From NCBI GenBank assembly GCA_019429275.1, contig JAHYJC010000012.1, forward strand, positions 33,696 to 97,695: a DNA stretch of 64,000 nt. Reading direction: 5' to 3'. Below are positions 8,999 to 17,967 of the stretch, one piece after another. The notes under the pieces were generated by a model. The model had not been told where the DNA came from, did not search any database, and saw only the letters and a program-made list of their open reading frames with translations. The position numbers and the translations under genes are program-made. The DNA is from Lentimicrobium sp. Lineage in GTDB: Bacteria; Bacteroidota; Bacteroidia; Bacteroidales; Lentimicrobiaceae. The stretch's first letter is position 1, and each line of letters opens with the position of its first letter.

Positions 8999-10957
8999 AT
9001 GAAATATTTACTTTTGTTTGCACTTTCAGTGTCAATCAGTCTGCCGTCTTATTCCCAGAATCCTTCTTCGCTGAGAGAAACCGGCGAAATGCTGGTTCAG
9101 TTCAAACCAACCCTTGAGGCAGTCAACGCCTTACAATTTGCAAATGATTTTGTGGAGGCTGATATATCTTTTGACAGACAATTATCGGAAAGGATGAACA
9201 TCTGGCTGCTGACTTTTGACGAATCAAGAGCATCAGCCAATCAATTACTGGAAAAGGTCAGAAGCCATCCGATGGTTTCTCTGGCGCAGTTTAATCATTT
9301 GGTCACCGAAAGAGAGGTTATTCCCAACGATCCTTCGTTTGATCTGCTGTGGGCTATGCAAAACACCGGGCAAATGAACGGAACCCCTTCGGCCGATATC
9401 AAAGCAACTTTTGCATGGGATATCACAACTTCGGGAACCACTGTACTTGGCGACACCATTGTGGTTGCCATGGTTGATGGTGGCATTGACCTTAACCACA
9501 ATGACTTAAAGCTCTGGAAAAACAGGCTTGAAATTCCCGGCAACGGAATTGATGATGATTTAAACGGATACATTGATGATTACAATGGCTGGAATGCATA
9601 CGGGAACAATGGAAATGTTCAGTCGAGCGATCATGGAACGCATGTTGCAGGAACTGCTACAGCCATTGGTAATAACGAAAACGGCGTCACAGGCGTGGCG
9701 TTCAACACCTACCTGATGCCCATTTCGGGGTCAGGTTCAAACGAAGCCCTGGTTGTAGCTTCCTACGACTACATTTTCACCATGCGCAGGATTTACAACG
9801 AAACCAATGGTTCGGCCGGGGCTTTTGTTGTTGCCACAAACTCTTCTTTCGGAATTGATATGGGAAATCCAGTCAATTACCCTTTATGGGGAGCAATCTA
9901 TGATTCACTGGGCTCGGTCGGAATTCTGAACGTTGCTTCCACTGCAAACAGAAATTGGAATATCGATGAGGTTGGAGACATACCTACAGGAATGACCAAC
10001 AACTCGGTTGTAGCCATTACAAACAGCACCAATACCGATGCCCTGAACAGTCAGGCAGGTTACGGCCTCGTCAGCATCGACCTGGCCGCTCCGGGAACCA
10101 ACATTTACTCCTCCCGTCCCGGGAATACTTATGGATACAAAACCGGAACATCAATGTCATCGCCCCATGTAACGGGTTCAATAGCCCTTATGTATGCCGC
10201 AGCCGATTCAGTTACCATTGAGGAGTACAGAAGCAATCCGGAGTTAGTTTCGCTTAAGTTTAAACAATATCTGATTGCTTCTGTGGATACCCTTCCGGCT
10301 TTCGTTGGGCGAACGGTAAGCGGAGGCCGGCTCAACCTGTTTAATACTTTGCTAATGGTTCAAAACCCGCCTTCAATTTCTGTTGAGCCCGATTCAGTTT
10401 CAGTTTTGCTCGGTCCGGGTAACATTGCAAATATTGCACTTGAGATTGCCTCTACCGGCAGTGGCTATAACCCTTTCTCGGTCTTAATACCCGACACCAT
10501 TTCATGGGTTTCTTCTGAATTTCCCAATGATACTTTATCAGGAAGCTTGCCAAAACAAATAAACCTCAGTTTTGCTGCAGGTGACCTGGATGCAGGAAAT
10601 TACACAACCGAAATTACAATCAGAGACTATTTTCTGAACGAAATAACCATTCCGGTCAGCCTGGATATTGAGCTTGGAGTTGATTCAAAAATTTTATCGG
10701 GAATTGATGCGGGATTCAGGGTTTTCCCCAACCCATTCACATCGGGATTCAAGATTTTTCTTTCTCTACCGGAATCAAATGGTGCAGCCTTCCAACTGTT
10801 TCGTTCAAATGGGGCAAAGGTTTATGAAACTTCAAACCAAGCATTTTCAGCGGGATCATACACTTTCAACGTTAATGAAACGCTGGCTCCCGGGGTTTAC
10901 TTTCTCCGTTTGACTACCAATAATTTTGTCAGGACATTGAAACTTATTGCGCAATAG
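8999..10957 (+). CDS. Subtilisin-like serine peptidase (S8) with T9SS sorting domain
   Basis: Secreted S8 endopeptidase. The ATG at 8999 is chosen because it starts a typical signal peptide (MKYLLLFALSVSISLPSYSQ); the upstream GTG-like extension from 8891 has no signal features. An I9/fervidolysin-like pro-segment (about 25-110, beginning GEMLVQFKP) precedes the catalytic domain. The triad is visible: Asp160 in AMVDGGID, His215 in DHGTHVAGT and Ser385 in GTSMSSPHVTG, with the oxyanion Asn in ATNSSFG. A beta-sandwich follows (about 455-560). The C-terminus carries FRVFPNPFTSGFKI and ends APGVYFLRLTT...LKLIAQ, a type A T9SS sorting domain. The length of 652 aa suits an S8 with sorting tail. Context with other exported peptidases supports an extracellular protein-degrading role. 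Confidence 0.93.
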   Translation: MKYLLLFALSVSISLPSYSQNPSSLRETGEMLVQFKPTLEAVNALQFANDFVEADISFDRQLSERMNIWLLTFDESRASANQLLEKVRSHPMVSLAQFNHLVTEREVIPNDPSFDLLWAMQNTGQMNGTPSADIKATFAWDITTSGTTVLGDTIVVAMVDGGIDLNHNDLKLWKNRLEIPGNGIDDDLNGYIDDYNGWNAYGNNGNVQSSDHGTHVAGTATAIGNNENGVTGVAFNTYLMPISGSGSNEALVVASYDYIFTMRRIYNETNGSAGAFVVATNSSFGIDMGNPVNYPLWGAIYDSLGSVGILNVASTANRNWNIDEVGDIPTGMTNNSVVAITNSTNTDALNSQAGYGLVSIDLAAPGTNIYSSRPGNTYGYKTGTSMSSPHVTGSIALMYAAADSVTIEEYRSNPELVSLKFKQYLIASVDTLPAFVGRTVSGGRLNLFNTLLMVQNPPSISVEPDSVSVLLGPGNIANIALEIASTGSGYNPFSVLIPDTISWVSSEFPNDTLSGSLPKQINLSFAAGDLDAGNYTTEITIRDYFLNEITIPVSLDIELGVDSKILSGIDAGFRVFPNPFTSGFKIFLSLPESNGAAFQLFRSNGAKVYETSNQAFSAGSYTFNVNETLAPGVYFLRLTTNNFVRTLKLIAQ

Positions 10958-10996
10958 TTAAGAAATCCAATATTTCTTCAAACTCAAAAACCCACA

Positions 10997-11024
10997 AAGT
11001 CAGCTGTAAAAGGCTGATTTTTTT
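10997..11024 (+). terminator. Probable terminator after the S8 peptidase
   Basis: AAGTCAGC and GCTGATTT can pair (8 bp with one G-U) around a 6-nt loop, running directly into TTTTTTTG and a second T tract at 11027-11036. The stem is weak in GC, so confidence is moderate. Confidence 0.5.
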
Positions 11025-11150
11025 GCATTTTTTTTTGCAACCAACAACACTGATGACATTTCTGCATTAATCAACCAGCGGAATTTGTAATTCCTTTGAT
11101 TTTTCTGTAACTTTATTCCTTGTTACAAAACAAACCAACACTGAATAAGG

Positions 11151-14048
11151 ATGAAAAATCAAATTACCCTGATTGCTGTCATCGTTTTTCTGGTGGCCAT
11201 GTTTCCCAAAACCGGCCCGGCTCAGAAACCTTCCCGATCTCCTGAAGGTTGGGCAATAGTTGCTTCCTATACCATCCCAGGTAAAGCATCGGGACTGGCC
11301 TGGGACGGAACCTATATCTACTTCGGCATATACGGAACCAACGGGAGCAATATTTACAGATTCGACCAATCCAATGGTAGCAGCGCTCTTCAGTGTACCG
11401 GATCGTTTGGTGATGCCTACGGACTGACCCACAAGTCACCCAATCTGGTTACCATTGATCAACCTTCATCATCATCACAGCCGGCCAATGCCCTTGAGTT
11501 TAACCTGTCAGGAGCAACAGCATCTACCTTGCCTCTTCCCGATCATTATATGTCAGGAGTAGCCTGGGACAATGATAGCTGGTGGGTTTGCACCTATTAT
11601 CCCGATCCGGGAACGGTTTACAACCTCAGTACAACAGGGGCGGTTTTATCGCAGTTTACCCCACCGGCAAACCAGCCCTGGGATATCTGCAAACAGGGCA
11701 ACGACCTTTGGATAGCTGATTATAATGCGAATATGCTCTACAAAGTTACCACAGCCGGTAATGTGATAGAAAGTCATGCTTCGGTTAATCAACGGCCTTC
11801 AGGAATTGTCTTTGATGGAACCTTTCTTTGGTATTGCGATGGTCCGCTGGGAAGTAGCAGCACACTTTACAAAATTGATCTGGCCGGAACAGGAACTCCG
11901 ATGATCTATGTGCCGGTTACCACACATAATTTCGGGGCAGTGTCCATAGGAGAATCTTCAACCTGGAATTGCGAAGTATACAATAATGGCACAGCCGATC
12001 TAAATATTACAAACATTCAGATACCAGCCGGACAGCCTATTACCACTACTTTTTCGGTGCCACAAATCATCGCCCCGGGCAACAGTTTAATTGTTCCTCT
12101 TAAATTTACACCTGTTGTTGCCGGAGCATTGATCACCCATGTAAACATTCTCTCAAACGATCCGCTTCACCCCCAGGTTCAGTTAGCCCTGACCGGAAAC
12201 GGTGTGTATCCGGGACCACATATTCTGCTAACCCAAACCAGTCATAATTTCGGATTAAGGCGGGCCGGAGCTTTTTCAAGGTGGTATCTCCCTGTGACCA
12301 ACGATGGCAACCAGAATCTGGTAATCAGTGATCTTTTGATGAGTGACGATCACTTTATTGTTGATGAATCAGTGGTTCTTCCTTTGACTCTTTTGCCCCT
12401 GGGCACAACCGATATCCCTGTTTGGTTCCACCCAACCGATGGTGACGACTACGACGGCATACTATCCATTATTTCGAATGCTGAAGGGCAGGGCACAGTG
12501 GATGTTGATTTGAGTGGAAGTGGTGATGATGCCCAATATCCTATCGGAACTACCCTTTGGACATACAACATTACCGGAGGTTTTGACAACAGCCCGAAAT
12601 CTATTGTGCCGATAGGTGATAATACAGGCGATGGAGTCGATGAGGTTGTTGTAAGCTCTGAAGATTATATCATTCGTTGCTTTAATGGAAATTCTTCAGG
12701 TACTGCAGATGTGTTGTGGGAGAAATTTATATATTCCGGTGCAGTTTATCAGCAGAATGGTATCACTGCAACCGGCGATATTGATGGCGATGGTTTTCAG
12801 GATGTAATCATCGGTACAGCCTGGGGAGACCGATCCATCATCGCATTATCGGGTAAAACAGGTGCCCAACTGTGGAAACACGACACCCATGAATACGGCG
12901 GTGGAGGCTGGGTTTATCAGGTAGATAGCCGGTTCGACTACAACTCCGATGGCTTTCCCGATGTTCTTGCTGCAACAGGTAACGATGTAAATGATACCGG
13001 TCCTTTGCGCGTATATTGCCTTAACGGATTGACTGGTAATCCAATCTGGGAACGACCTATAGGCGGAGCTGTATTTTCAGTGATCGGCGTTGAGGATTTT
13101 ACCGGCGATTCGCATCCCGACGTTATTGCGGGAGCTACCAATATTTCAGAAACGGCCGGAAGGGTAATCGGAATTGATGGTTCTAATGGTACAATAAAAT
13201 GGACTTACAATACATCCGGAACTTCGGTCTGGGGCCTTATGCAGTTGGATGATATCAATGATGATGGAATTCCTGATATCGCAGCAGGTGACTTCAGCGG
13301 TAAAATCGTATTTCTGGATGCAGTAACCGGAAGTAAAATTAATGAGTTGAGTCTGGGGCCGGTTTTGATATTGAGGCTGGTTGATATAGGAGATGTCAAC
13401 AATAATGGTTTCCGCGATGTGTTGATTGCTCACAGTGGAACCAATGGCCTTGTGGTAGATGGAAAAACCTGTACAACCGTCTGGGTAAAACCACTTTCCG
13501 ACAAATCCTGGTGTGTCGCCAATATCGGAGATATTACCTGGGATGGAACCAGCGATGCCATTATAGGAACCCTTTATCAGAGCAACACAGCTTATTTTCT
13601 TGATGGTTCAGACGGCACAGTGCTCAACTCAAGCCCGGCAAATGCCGCTGTAGATGCTTTGAATGCCATCCCCGATATTACCGGTGATTTCTCCATGGAA
13701 ATGGTCTTTGGCGATCGGAATGGATTAATCACCTGTTTATCTGGAGGATATAATCCTTCAACCGTTGGCGTAATTTCTTTGCCCACTGAGACTTTTACTT
13801 TTCAGGTATATCCCAATCCAAATGAGGGTGAATTCCAGGTAAAATTTATGAGTAGTGAGAAGCTTGAGACTGGTTTTCGCCTGACGGATATGCAGGGTAG
13901 GGTAGTTCAGGAATTGCGTTCCATCCGTTTTGATGCAGGAATCAACACCATTGAATTGAATCTGAGAGATGACCTTGCTCCGGGGATTTATTTTCTCGAA
14001 GCAAATTCATACAAGGGGATACATGTCGAAAAACTGATTTTAAGGTAA
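11151..14048 (+). CDS. Secreted beta-propeller protein with two choice-of-anchor D domains and T9SS tail
   Basis: A 965-residue extracellular protein of unknown function. The signal peptide is MKNQITLIAVIVFLVAMFPKTGPAQ. Residues about 35-250 form NHL/SMP-30-like propeller repeats (SGLAWDGTYIYF, SGVAWDNDSWWVC, SGIVFDGTFLWYC). Two ASH/HYDIN-like choice-of-anchor D domains follow at about 252-350 and 360-455, each starting HNFG. Residues about 465-880 contain repeated FG-GAP/PQQ-propeller blades with DxDGDGxxDV-type calcium loops (GDIDGDGFQDVIIG, GDVNNNGFRDVLIA). It ends with FQVYPNPNEGEFQVKF...GIYFLEA, a T9SS sorting domain. No catalytic motif is visible, so binding or structural roles are more likely than enzymatic ones. 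It stands alone after a probable terminator. Confidence 0.8.
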   Translation: MKNQITLIAVIVFLVAMFPKTGPAQKPSRSPEGWAIVASYTIPGKASGLAWDGTYIYFGIYGTNGSNIYRFDQSNGSSALQCTGSFGDAYGLTHKSPNLVTIDQPSSSSQPANALEFNLSGATASTLPLPDHYMSGVAWDNDSWWVCTYYPDPGTVYNLSTTGAVLSQFTPPANQPWDICKQGNDLWIADYNANMLYKVTTAGNVIESHASVNQRPSGIVFDGTFLWYCDGPLGSSSTLYKIDLAGTGTPMIYVPVTTHNFGAVSIGESSTWNCEVYNNGTADLNITNIQIPAGQPITTTFSVPQIIAPGNSLIVPLKFTPVVAGALITHVNILSNDPLHPQVQLALTGNGVYPGPHILLTQTSHNFGLRRAGAFSRWYLPVTNDGNQNLVISDLLMSDDHFIVDESVVLPLTLLPLGTTDIPVWFHPTDGDDYDGILSIISNAEGQGTVDVDLSGSGDDAQYPIGTTLWTYNITGGFDNSPKSIVPIGDNTGDGVDEVVVSSEDYIIRCFNGNSSGTADVLWEKFIYSGAVYQQNGITATGDIDGDGFQDVIIGTAWGDRSIIALSGKTGAQLWKHDTHEYGGGGWVYQVDSRFDYNSDGFPDVLAATGNDVNDTGPLRVYCLNGLTGNPIWERPIGGAVFSVIGVEDFTGDSHPDVIAGATNISETAGRVIGIDGSNGTIKWTYNTSGTSVWGLMQLDDINDDGIPDIAAGDFSGKIVFLDAVTGSKINELSLGPVLILRLVDIGDVNNNGFRDVLIAHSGTNGLVVDGKTCTTVWVKPLSDKSWCVANIGDITWDGTSDAIIGTLYQSNTAYFLDGSDGTVLNSSPANAAVDALNAIPDITGDFSMEMVFGDRNGLITCLSGGYNPSTVGVISLPTETFTFQVYPNPNEGEFQVKFMSSEKLETGFRLTDMQGRVVQELRSIRFDAGINTIELNLRDDLAPGIYFLEANSYKGIHVEKLILR

Positions 14049-15015
14049 GCTGATGCATTGATTTACTTTGATATCTCAATTACAAATACAGGATACATAT
14101 TCTGTTTATTCTGCCATTGCCTTGTAATTGGTTTATTCGAACAGCAGCTAATTATCGCATCTTGCAAAATAAATTTATTTTTTTGCAAAAATTATTACAT
14201 AAAATTTTGATAATATCCTCTTTTTCACACAGCAATAATTTTTTTTGGGGGGTATCTTTCCTTGCTTTAGTTGATTTTTCTGTCAATCCAGAATATGCCT
14301 CATCCGGTTTCGGTTTATCAATCGATTCAAAATACCTGCAATTATTTTGATAGTCGACAAATGCTTCAAGCCATTTCTGTATTACCTGTGGGGAAATTAT
14401 ATTCTCAGGTTTACATCGTTTTTTATTTTTTGATGATAAAGTTTTATTTTTTGATGGGGTCGGAGGTTGTTAAGTTGCTCCGGATATCTGTACTTATTGC
14501 TCCTCGTGGTAATTTGTGAAATCAACAGAGCGAAAATTGGACCTGTTATAAATAAATAATCGGGGGCTGTCTTCTTTTTCAGTACAACGATCCCCAAAGC
14601 CTTATTAAATAATGGCTCCGAATCAAACGCCTTCGTCTCAGTGATGAGTTCCCGGGTAACAATCTAGCTTGAGTATCCATCTTGTTACGTGCCCGGGAAA
14701 TGCTAACTCCATACAAAATCTTTAAAGTACATCGAGTCTATCTATTATTGTTGATGGATCTGACTTGTTCGGCAACTTTATGCTTGAGAGCTCAGTTTTC
14801 CTTTTGTAAGTAATCACTTTATTACTTGTTGACTGGCGCTGAGTATCTCTATTTAATAGTTTTTTGTCCGCCTTAAACAACTCTTTGTTTTAACAGCAAT
14901 TCAGGTTAGAGTTAATGCCCTTACACCGCCAAAAAAAAGGAAGCTAAACTCTCTATAGCACGAAAGACTCATGCACTCAATGTATTTGTTTCATTAAGTA
15001 TTTCCAGAAATCCAG
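14049..15015 (+). other. Gene-free AT-rich stretch
   Basis: Nearly 970 bases with no supportable coding sequence, tRNA or known element. The short open frames here lack conserved motifs and do not look like Bacteroidota coding sequence. Visible features are a T8G6 junction near 14238-14251, two near-identical copies of TTTATTTTTTGATG around 14411-14455, and the interrupted palindrome listed separately. It may be decayed DNA or may hold an unrecognised small RNA. Confidence 0.6.
14649..14699. repeat. Long interrupted inverted repeat
   Basis: TTCCCGGG-TAACAA (14649-14662) pairs with TTGTTA-CGTG-CCCGGGAA (14682-14699), 14 base pairs broken only by a 4-nt bulge, around a 19-nt loop. There is no T tract after it and no gene within 300 bases, so it does not act as an obvious terminator. 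It could be part of a structured RNA, a protein-binding site or an element end. Confidence 0.6.
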
Positions 15016-15023
15016 TAATTTTG
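15016..15023 (+). promoter_or_regulatory. Promoter -7 element TAATTTTG for the HAD gene
   Basis: Exact match to TAnnTTTG, ending 11 bases before the ATG at 15035 and 20 before the ATG at 15044. The first start would leave a leader of only about 5 bases. Confidence 0.5.
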
Positions 15024-15034
15024 AAGCAATAAAA

Positions 15035-15682
15035 ATGCTCAACATGAAAAAAATCAATCAAAAACCCGACATTACTAACATTAAAAATATTATCTTCGAC
15101 TTTGGGAATGTGTTGCTGAATATTAATCCCGAATTAACGGCAAAAGCTTTCAGAGAACTTGGATTAAGAGATGAAACCGATTTCTTTGGTGGTCGCGGAA
15201 GCCTTGAGCTTATGTTGAGGTTTGAGCGTGGGCAGGCCACTCCGGATGAATTCCGGGAAGGTGTTGCCTCATCAATGAAACATATGGTGACAAATAATCA
15301 GATCGATGAAGCCTGGAATGCCCTTTTGCTTGATTTTCCAAAGGCACGGGTTGAACTCATGCGCAAACTTGCTAAAACGCACAGAATTTTTCTGCTTTCC
15401 AATTCTAATCAGATCCACTACGATATGTTTACTTCTGATTTTGAAAGAAATTACGGATACCCCCTGGAATCGCTTTTCGAAAAAATGTGGTTCTCTCATC
15501 AAATCGGATTGTCGAAACCTGATTCTGCAATATTTGAGTTTGTATTGAAAGATAAAAATCTGATTCCGGCAGAAACAATTTTCATTGATGATACCCTTTT
15601 GCACGTTGAAGCTGCACAAAAAACCGGAATACAAGCCTTGCATTTGCAGTCAGGCACCGACGTTTGCGATCTGCTGTCATAG
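15035..15682 (+). CDS. HAD-superfamily hydrolase (subfamily IA)
   Basis: Cytoplasmic phosphatase-type HAD protein of 215 aa, or 212 aa if it starts at the ATG at 15044. Motif I is IIFDFGNVLL, where the usual second Asp (DxD) is replaced by Gly-Asn; this DFGNVL form is normal for the YihX/epoxide-hydrolase-like branch. Motif II is FLLSNSN, motif III Lys lies in GLSKPDSAIF, and motif IV is FIDDTLLHVEAA. A helical cap occupies residues about 20-105. YihX-like members dephosphorylate sugar phosphates, but the substrate cannot be deduced here. It is a single gene between two intergenic regions. Confidence 0.85.
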   Translation: MLNMKKINQKPDITNIKNIIFDFGNVLLNINPELTAKAFRELGLRDETDFFGGRGSLELMLRFERGQATPDEFREGVASSMKHMVTNNQIDEAWNALLLDFPKARVELMRKLAKTHRIFLLSNSNQIHYDMFTSDFERNYGYPLESLFEKMWFSHQIGLSKPDSAIFEFVLKDKNLIPAETIFIDDTLLHVEAAQKTGIQALHLQSGTDVCDLLS

Positions 15683-15886
15683 GTTAATACATTTATCTTT
15701 TATGCATATTATATTGGTGAAACATGTCTGTTTGTAAATGTCACAATGCCTCCCTTTTTATTAAATGTAAAAGGTTTCATATATAGATTTAACTATGTGT
15801 AAATCAATTTCTTAATTAGACTGATTATATATTAAATCTTTGGTGTGATTTTCACGATTTTCCTTTCCCATGATTTAAATAGTACA

Positions 15887-15894
15887 TACTTTTG
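15887..15894 (+). promoter_or_regulatory. Promoter -7 element TACTTTTG for the methylmalonyl-CoA operon
   Basis: Exact TAnnTTTG match 15 bases upstream of the ATG at 15910. It argues that the epimerase starts at 15910 and not at the in-frame TTG at 15892, which would lie inside the promoter. Confidence 0.6.
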
Positions 15895-15909
15895 CCGAAA
15901 ATTTCAGTT

Positions 15910-16317
15910 ATGAAACCTACACATATTGAACACATTGGCATCGCTGTTAAAAGTCTGGATGAAAGTATTCCTTATTACGAAAACGTACTCGGCCTGAAAT
16001 GCTATGCTTTAGAAGATGTTGCAGATCAGCGGGTTAAAACAGCATTCTTTATGGTTGGTCAAACAAAAATAGAATTACTCGAGTCAACCGACCCTGAAGG
16101 ACCCATTGGAAAGTTTCTTGAGAAAAAGGGAGAAGGTATTCACCATATTGCTTTTGCTGTTGAAAATCTCCCTGAAATGCTTGATCAGGCTACTACTAAT
16201 GGTGTACAACTTATTGATAAACAGCCGCGTCGTGGAGCAGAGGGTTTGAATATTGCCTTTCTGCATCCAAAGTCCACATTTGGTGTACTTACTGAATTCT
16301 GCACCCATCCTGAATAA
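15910..16317 (+). CDS. mce: Methylmalonyl-CoA epimerase
   Basis: Interconverts (R)- and (S)-methylmalonyl-CoA, linking B12-dependent methylmalonyl-CoA mutase to the decarboxylase encoded downstream. The 135-residue length is typical. Two glyoxalase/VOC modules are visible: HIEHIGIAVKSLDESIPYYE with metal ligand His8, and GIHHIAFAVENL, ending with GVLTEFC that carries the Glu ligand. The start is set by homology and by the -7 box at 15887. It is the first gene of the epimerase/decarboxylase cluster, separated from the alpha subunit by 81 bases that contain a perfect hairpin. Confidence 0.93.
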   Translation: MKPTHIEHIGIAVKSLDESIPYYENVLGLKCYALEDVADQRVKTAFFMVGQTKIELLESTDPEGPIGKFLEKKGEGIHHIAFAVENLPEMLDQATTNGVQLIDKQPRRGAEGLNIAFLHPKSTFGVLTEFCTHPE

Positions 16318-16344
16318 ATAATTCACCTATAAATAACGCTGACA

Positions 16345-16374
16345 CACGCATGGAATGAATCAAATCCATGCGTG
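16345..16374 (+). promoter_or_regulatory. Perfect 10-bp hairpin between epimerase and decarboxylase alpha genes
   Basis: CACGCATGGA (16345-16354) and TCCATGCGTG (16365-16374) form a perfect stem with a 10-nt loop. No T tract follows, so it is not a classic terminator. It ends 24 bases before the preferred ATG at 16399, so it could block or stabilise the mRNA in the 5' leader of the carboxyltransferase, or mark an mRNA processing site. Confidence 0.6.
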
Positions 16375-16398
16375 ATGTTCAATAAAAACATTTCTAAA

Positions 16399-17958
16399 AT
16401 GTCATTTGAAAATAAGATTAAAGAGCTTCTTGATAAGAGAGAGCTTGCCAAGCTTGGCGGTGGTCAGAAAAGAATTGATGCCCAGCATGCCAAGGGAAAA
16501 CTTACAGCCCGCGAACGCATTGACTTACTGCTCGACGAAGGTAGTTTTGAAGAATTTGATATGTTTGTAACACACCGCTGTACAAATTTTGGTATAGAGA
16601 AACAGGAATTCCTTTCCGATGGTGTGGTTACCGGCCATGGCACCATCGATGGCAGGGTTGTTTACGTATTTTCTCAAGATTTCACTGTTTTCGGTGGATC
16701 TTTAAGTGAAACTTTTGCGAATAAAATATGCAAGGTTATGGATCAGGCGATGAAAGTCGGTGCTCCTGTTATCGGCATCAACGATTCAGGCGGTGCCCGC
16801 ATTCAGGAAGGAGTAAACAGCCTTGCCGGATATGCTGAGATTTTTGAACGTAATATTCTTGCTTCGGGAGTCATTCCGCAAATATCAGCCATTTTTGGCC
16901 CATGTGCGGGAGGTGCAGTTTATTCACCGGCCCTCACCGATTTTATTGTAATGAGCAAAGGCACTTCAAATATGTTTGTAACCGGACCCAAAGTGGTTAA
17001 AACGGTTACCGGCGAAGTGGTTACCGAAGAAGAACTTGGTGGTGCTATGGTACATGGTTCAAAATCAGGTATTTCTCATTTTGTTGCCGAAGATGAAAGG
17101 GAAGGCATTGCCCTAATCAGAAAACTGCTCAGTTTTTTGCCTCAGAATAATCTCGAAGAGCCTCCATTGGCTGCCTGTCCCGATCCCATCGACAGGCTTG
17201 AAGATTCGCTAAATTATATTATCCCCGACAATCCCAACAAACCATATGATGTAAAAGACATCATCTATGCCATTGCCGACTGCAATGAGTTTCTTGAGAT
17301 TCAGAGGCATTACGCCCCGAACATCGTGACCGGTTTTGCCAGATTCAATGGCATGAGTGTGGGTGTTGTATCCAATCAGCCCAGCTACCTTGCCGGGGTG
17401 CTCGATATCAATGCATCGCGCAAAGCAGCTCGTTTTGTCAGGTTTTGCGATGCTTTTAACATCCCGATTCTAACATTGGTCGACGTGCCTGGATTTCTTC
17501 CGGGTACAGCTCAGGAATATGGCGGAATCATCATTCACGGAGCCAAGCTTCTTTATGCTTATGGCGAAGCTACTGTTCCCAAAGTTACCGTTGTGTTGCG
17601 CAAGGCGTATGGTGGCGCTTATTGTGTAATGAGTTCGAAGCACTTGCGCGGCGATATCAATTATGCATGGCCAGGTGCCGAAATTGCAGTTATGGGTCCA
17701 AAAGGAGCCATTGAAGTGTTAAACAGCAAGAAACTGGCCGAATTTACTGATCCTAAAGAACGTGAAGAATTTGTTCGCCAGAGCGAGGAAGATTACAAGG
17801 ACAAATTTGCCAATCCATACAATGCCGCCAAATACGGGTACATCGATGATGTGATTGAACCAAAAAACACCCGGTTCAGGGTAATCAGGGCTTTCCAGGC
17901 TTTGGCGACCAAAAAGGATGTAAATCCGCCCAAAAAGCATTCAAACATACCTTTATAA
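16399..17958 (+). CDS. mmdA: Methylmalonyl-CoA decarboxylase alpha subunit (carboxyltransferase)
   Basis: Carboxyltransferase that moves the carboxyl group of methylmalonyl-CoA onto the biotin of the carrier subunit; the beta subunit then releases CO2 and exports Na+. It belongs to the PccB/MmdA family and its 519 residues match the usual length. The ATG at 16399 ([10 protein letters not shown]) matches family N-termini; the GTG at 16372 and ATG at 16375 fall in or beside the hairpin. Conserved blocks include [11 protein letters not shown] and [12 protein letters not shown] (N-terminal oxyanion region) and [26 protein letters not shown] (C-terminal lobe). PccB of propionyl-CoA carboxylase is very similar, but the neighbouring OadG- and OadB-type genes favour the decarboxylase. 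It acts in the cytoplasm at the membrane complex. Confidence 0.93.
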   Translation: MSFENKIKELLDKRELAKLGGGQKRIDAQHAKGKLTARERIDLLLDEGSFEEFDMFVTHRCTNFGIEKQEFLSDGVVTGHGTIDGRVVYVFSQDFTVFGGSLSETFANKICKVMDQAMKVGAPVIGINDSGGARIQEGVNSLAGYAEIFERNILASGVIPQISAIFGPCAGGAVYSPALTDFIVMSKGTSNMFVTGPKVVKTVTGEVVTEEELGGAMVHGSKSGISHFVAEDEREGIALIRKLLSFLPQNNLEEPPLAACPDPIDRLEDSLNYIIPDNPNKPYDVKDIIYAIADCNEFLEIQRHYAPNIVTGFARFNGMSVGVVSNQPSYLAGVLDINASRKAARFVRFCDAFNIPILTLVDVPGFLPGTAQEYGGIIIHGAKLLYAYGEATVPKVTVVLRKAYGGAYCVMSSKHLRGDINYAWPGAEIAVMGPKGAIEVLNSKKLAEFTDPKEREEFVRQSEEDYKDKFANPYNAAKYGYIDDVIEPKNTRFRVIRAFQALATKKDVNPPKKHSNIPL

Positions 17959-17967
17959 TCCAACATC

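Noticed and set aside
14117..14519. Two short plus-strand frames in the gene-free stretch
   Set aside because: No recognisable domain, poor composition for coding sequence, and no promoter box or conserved start.
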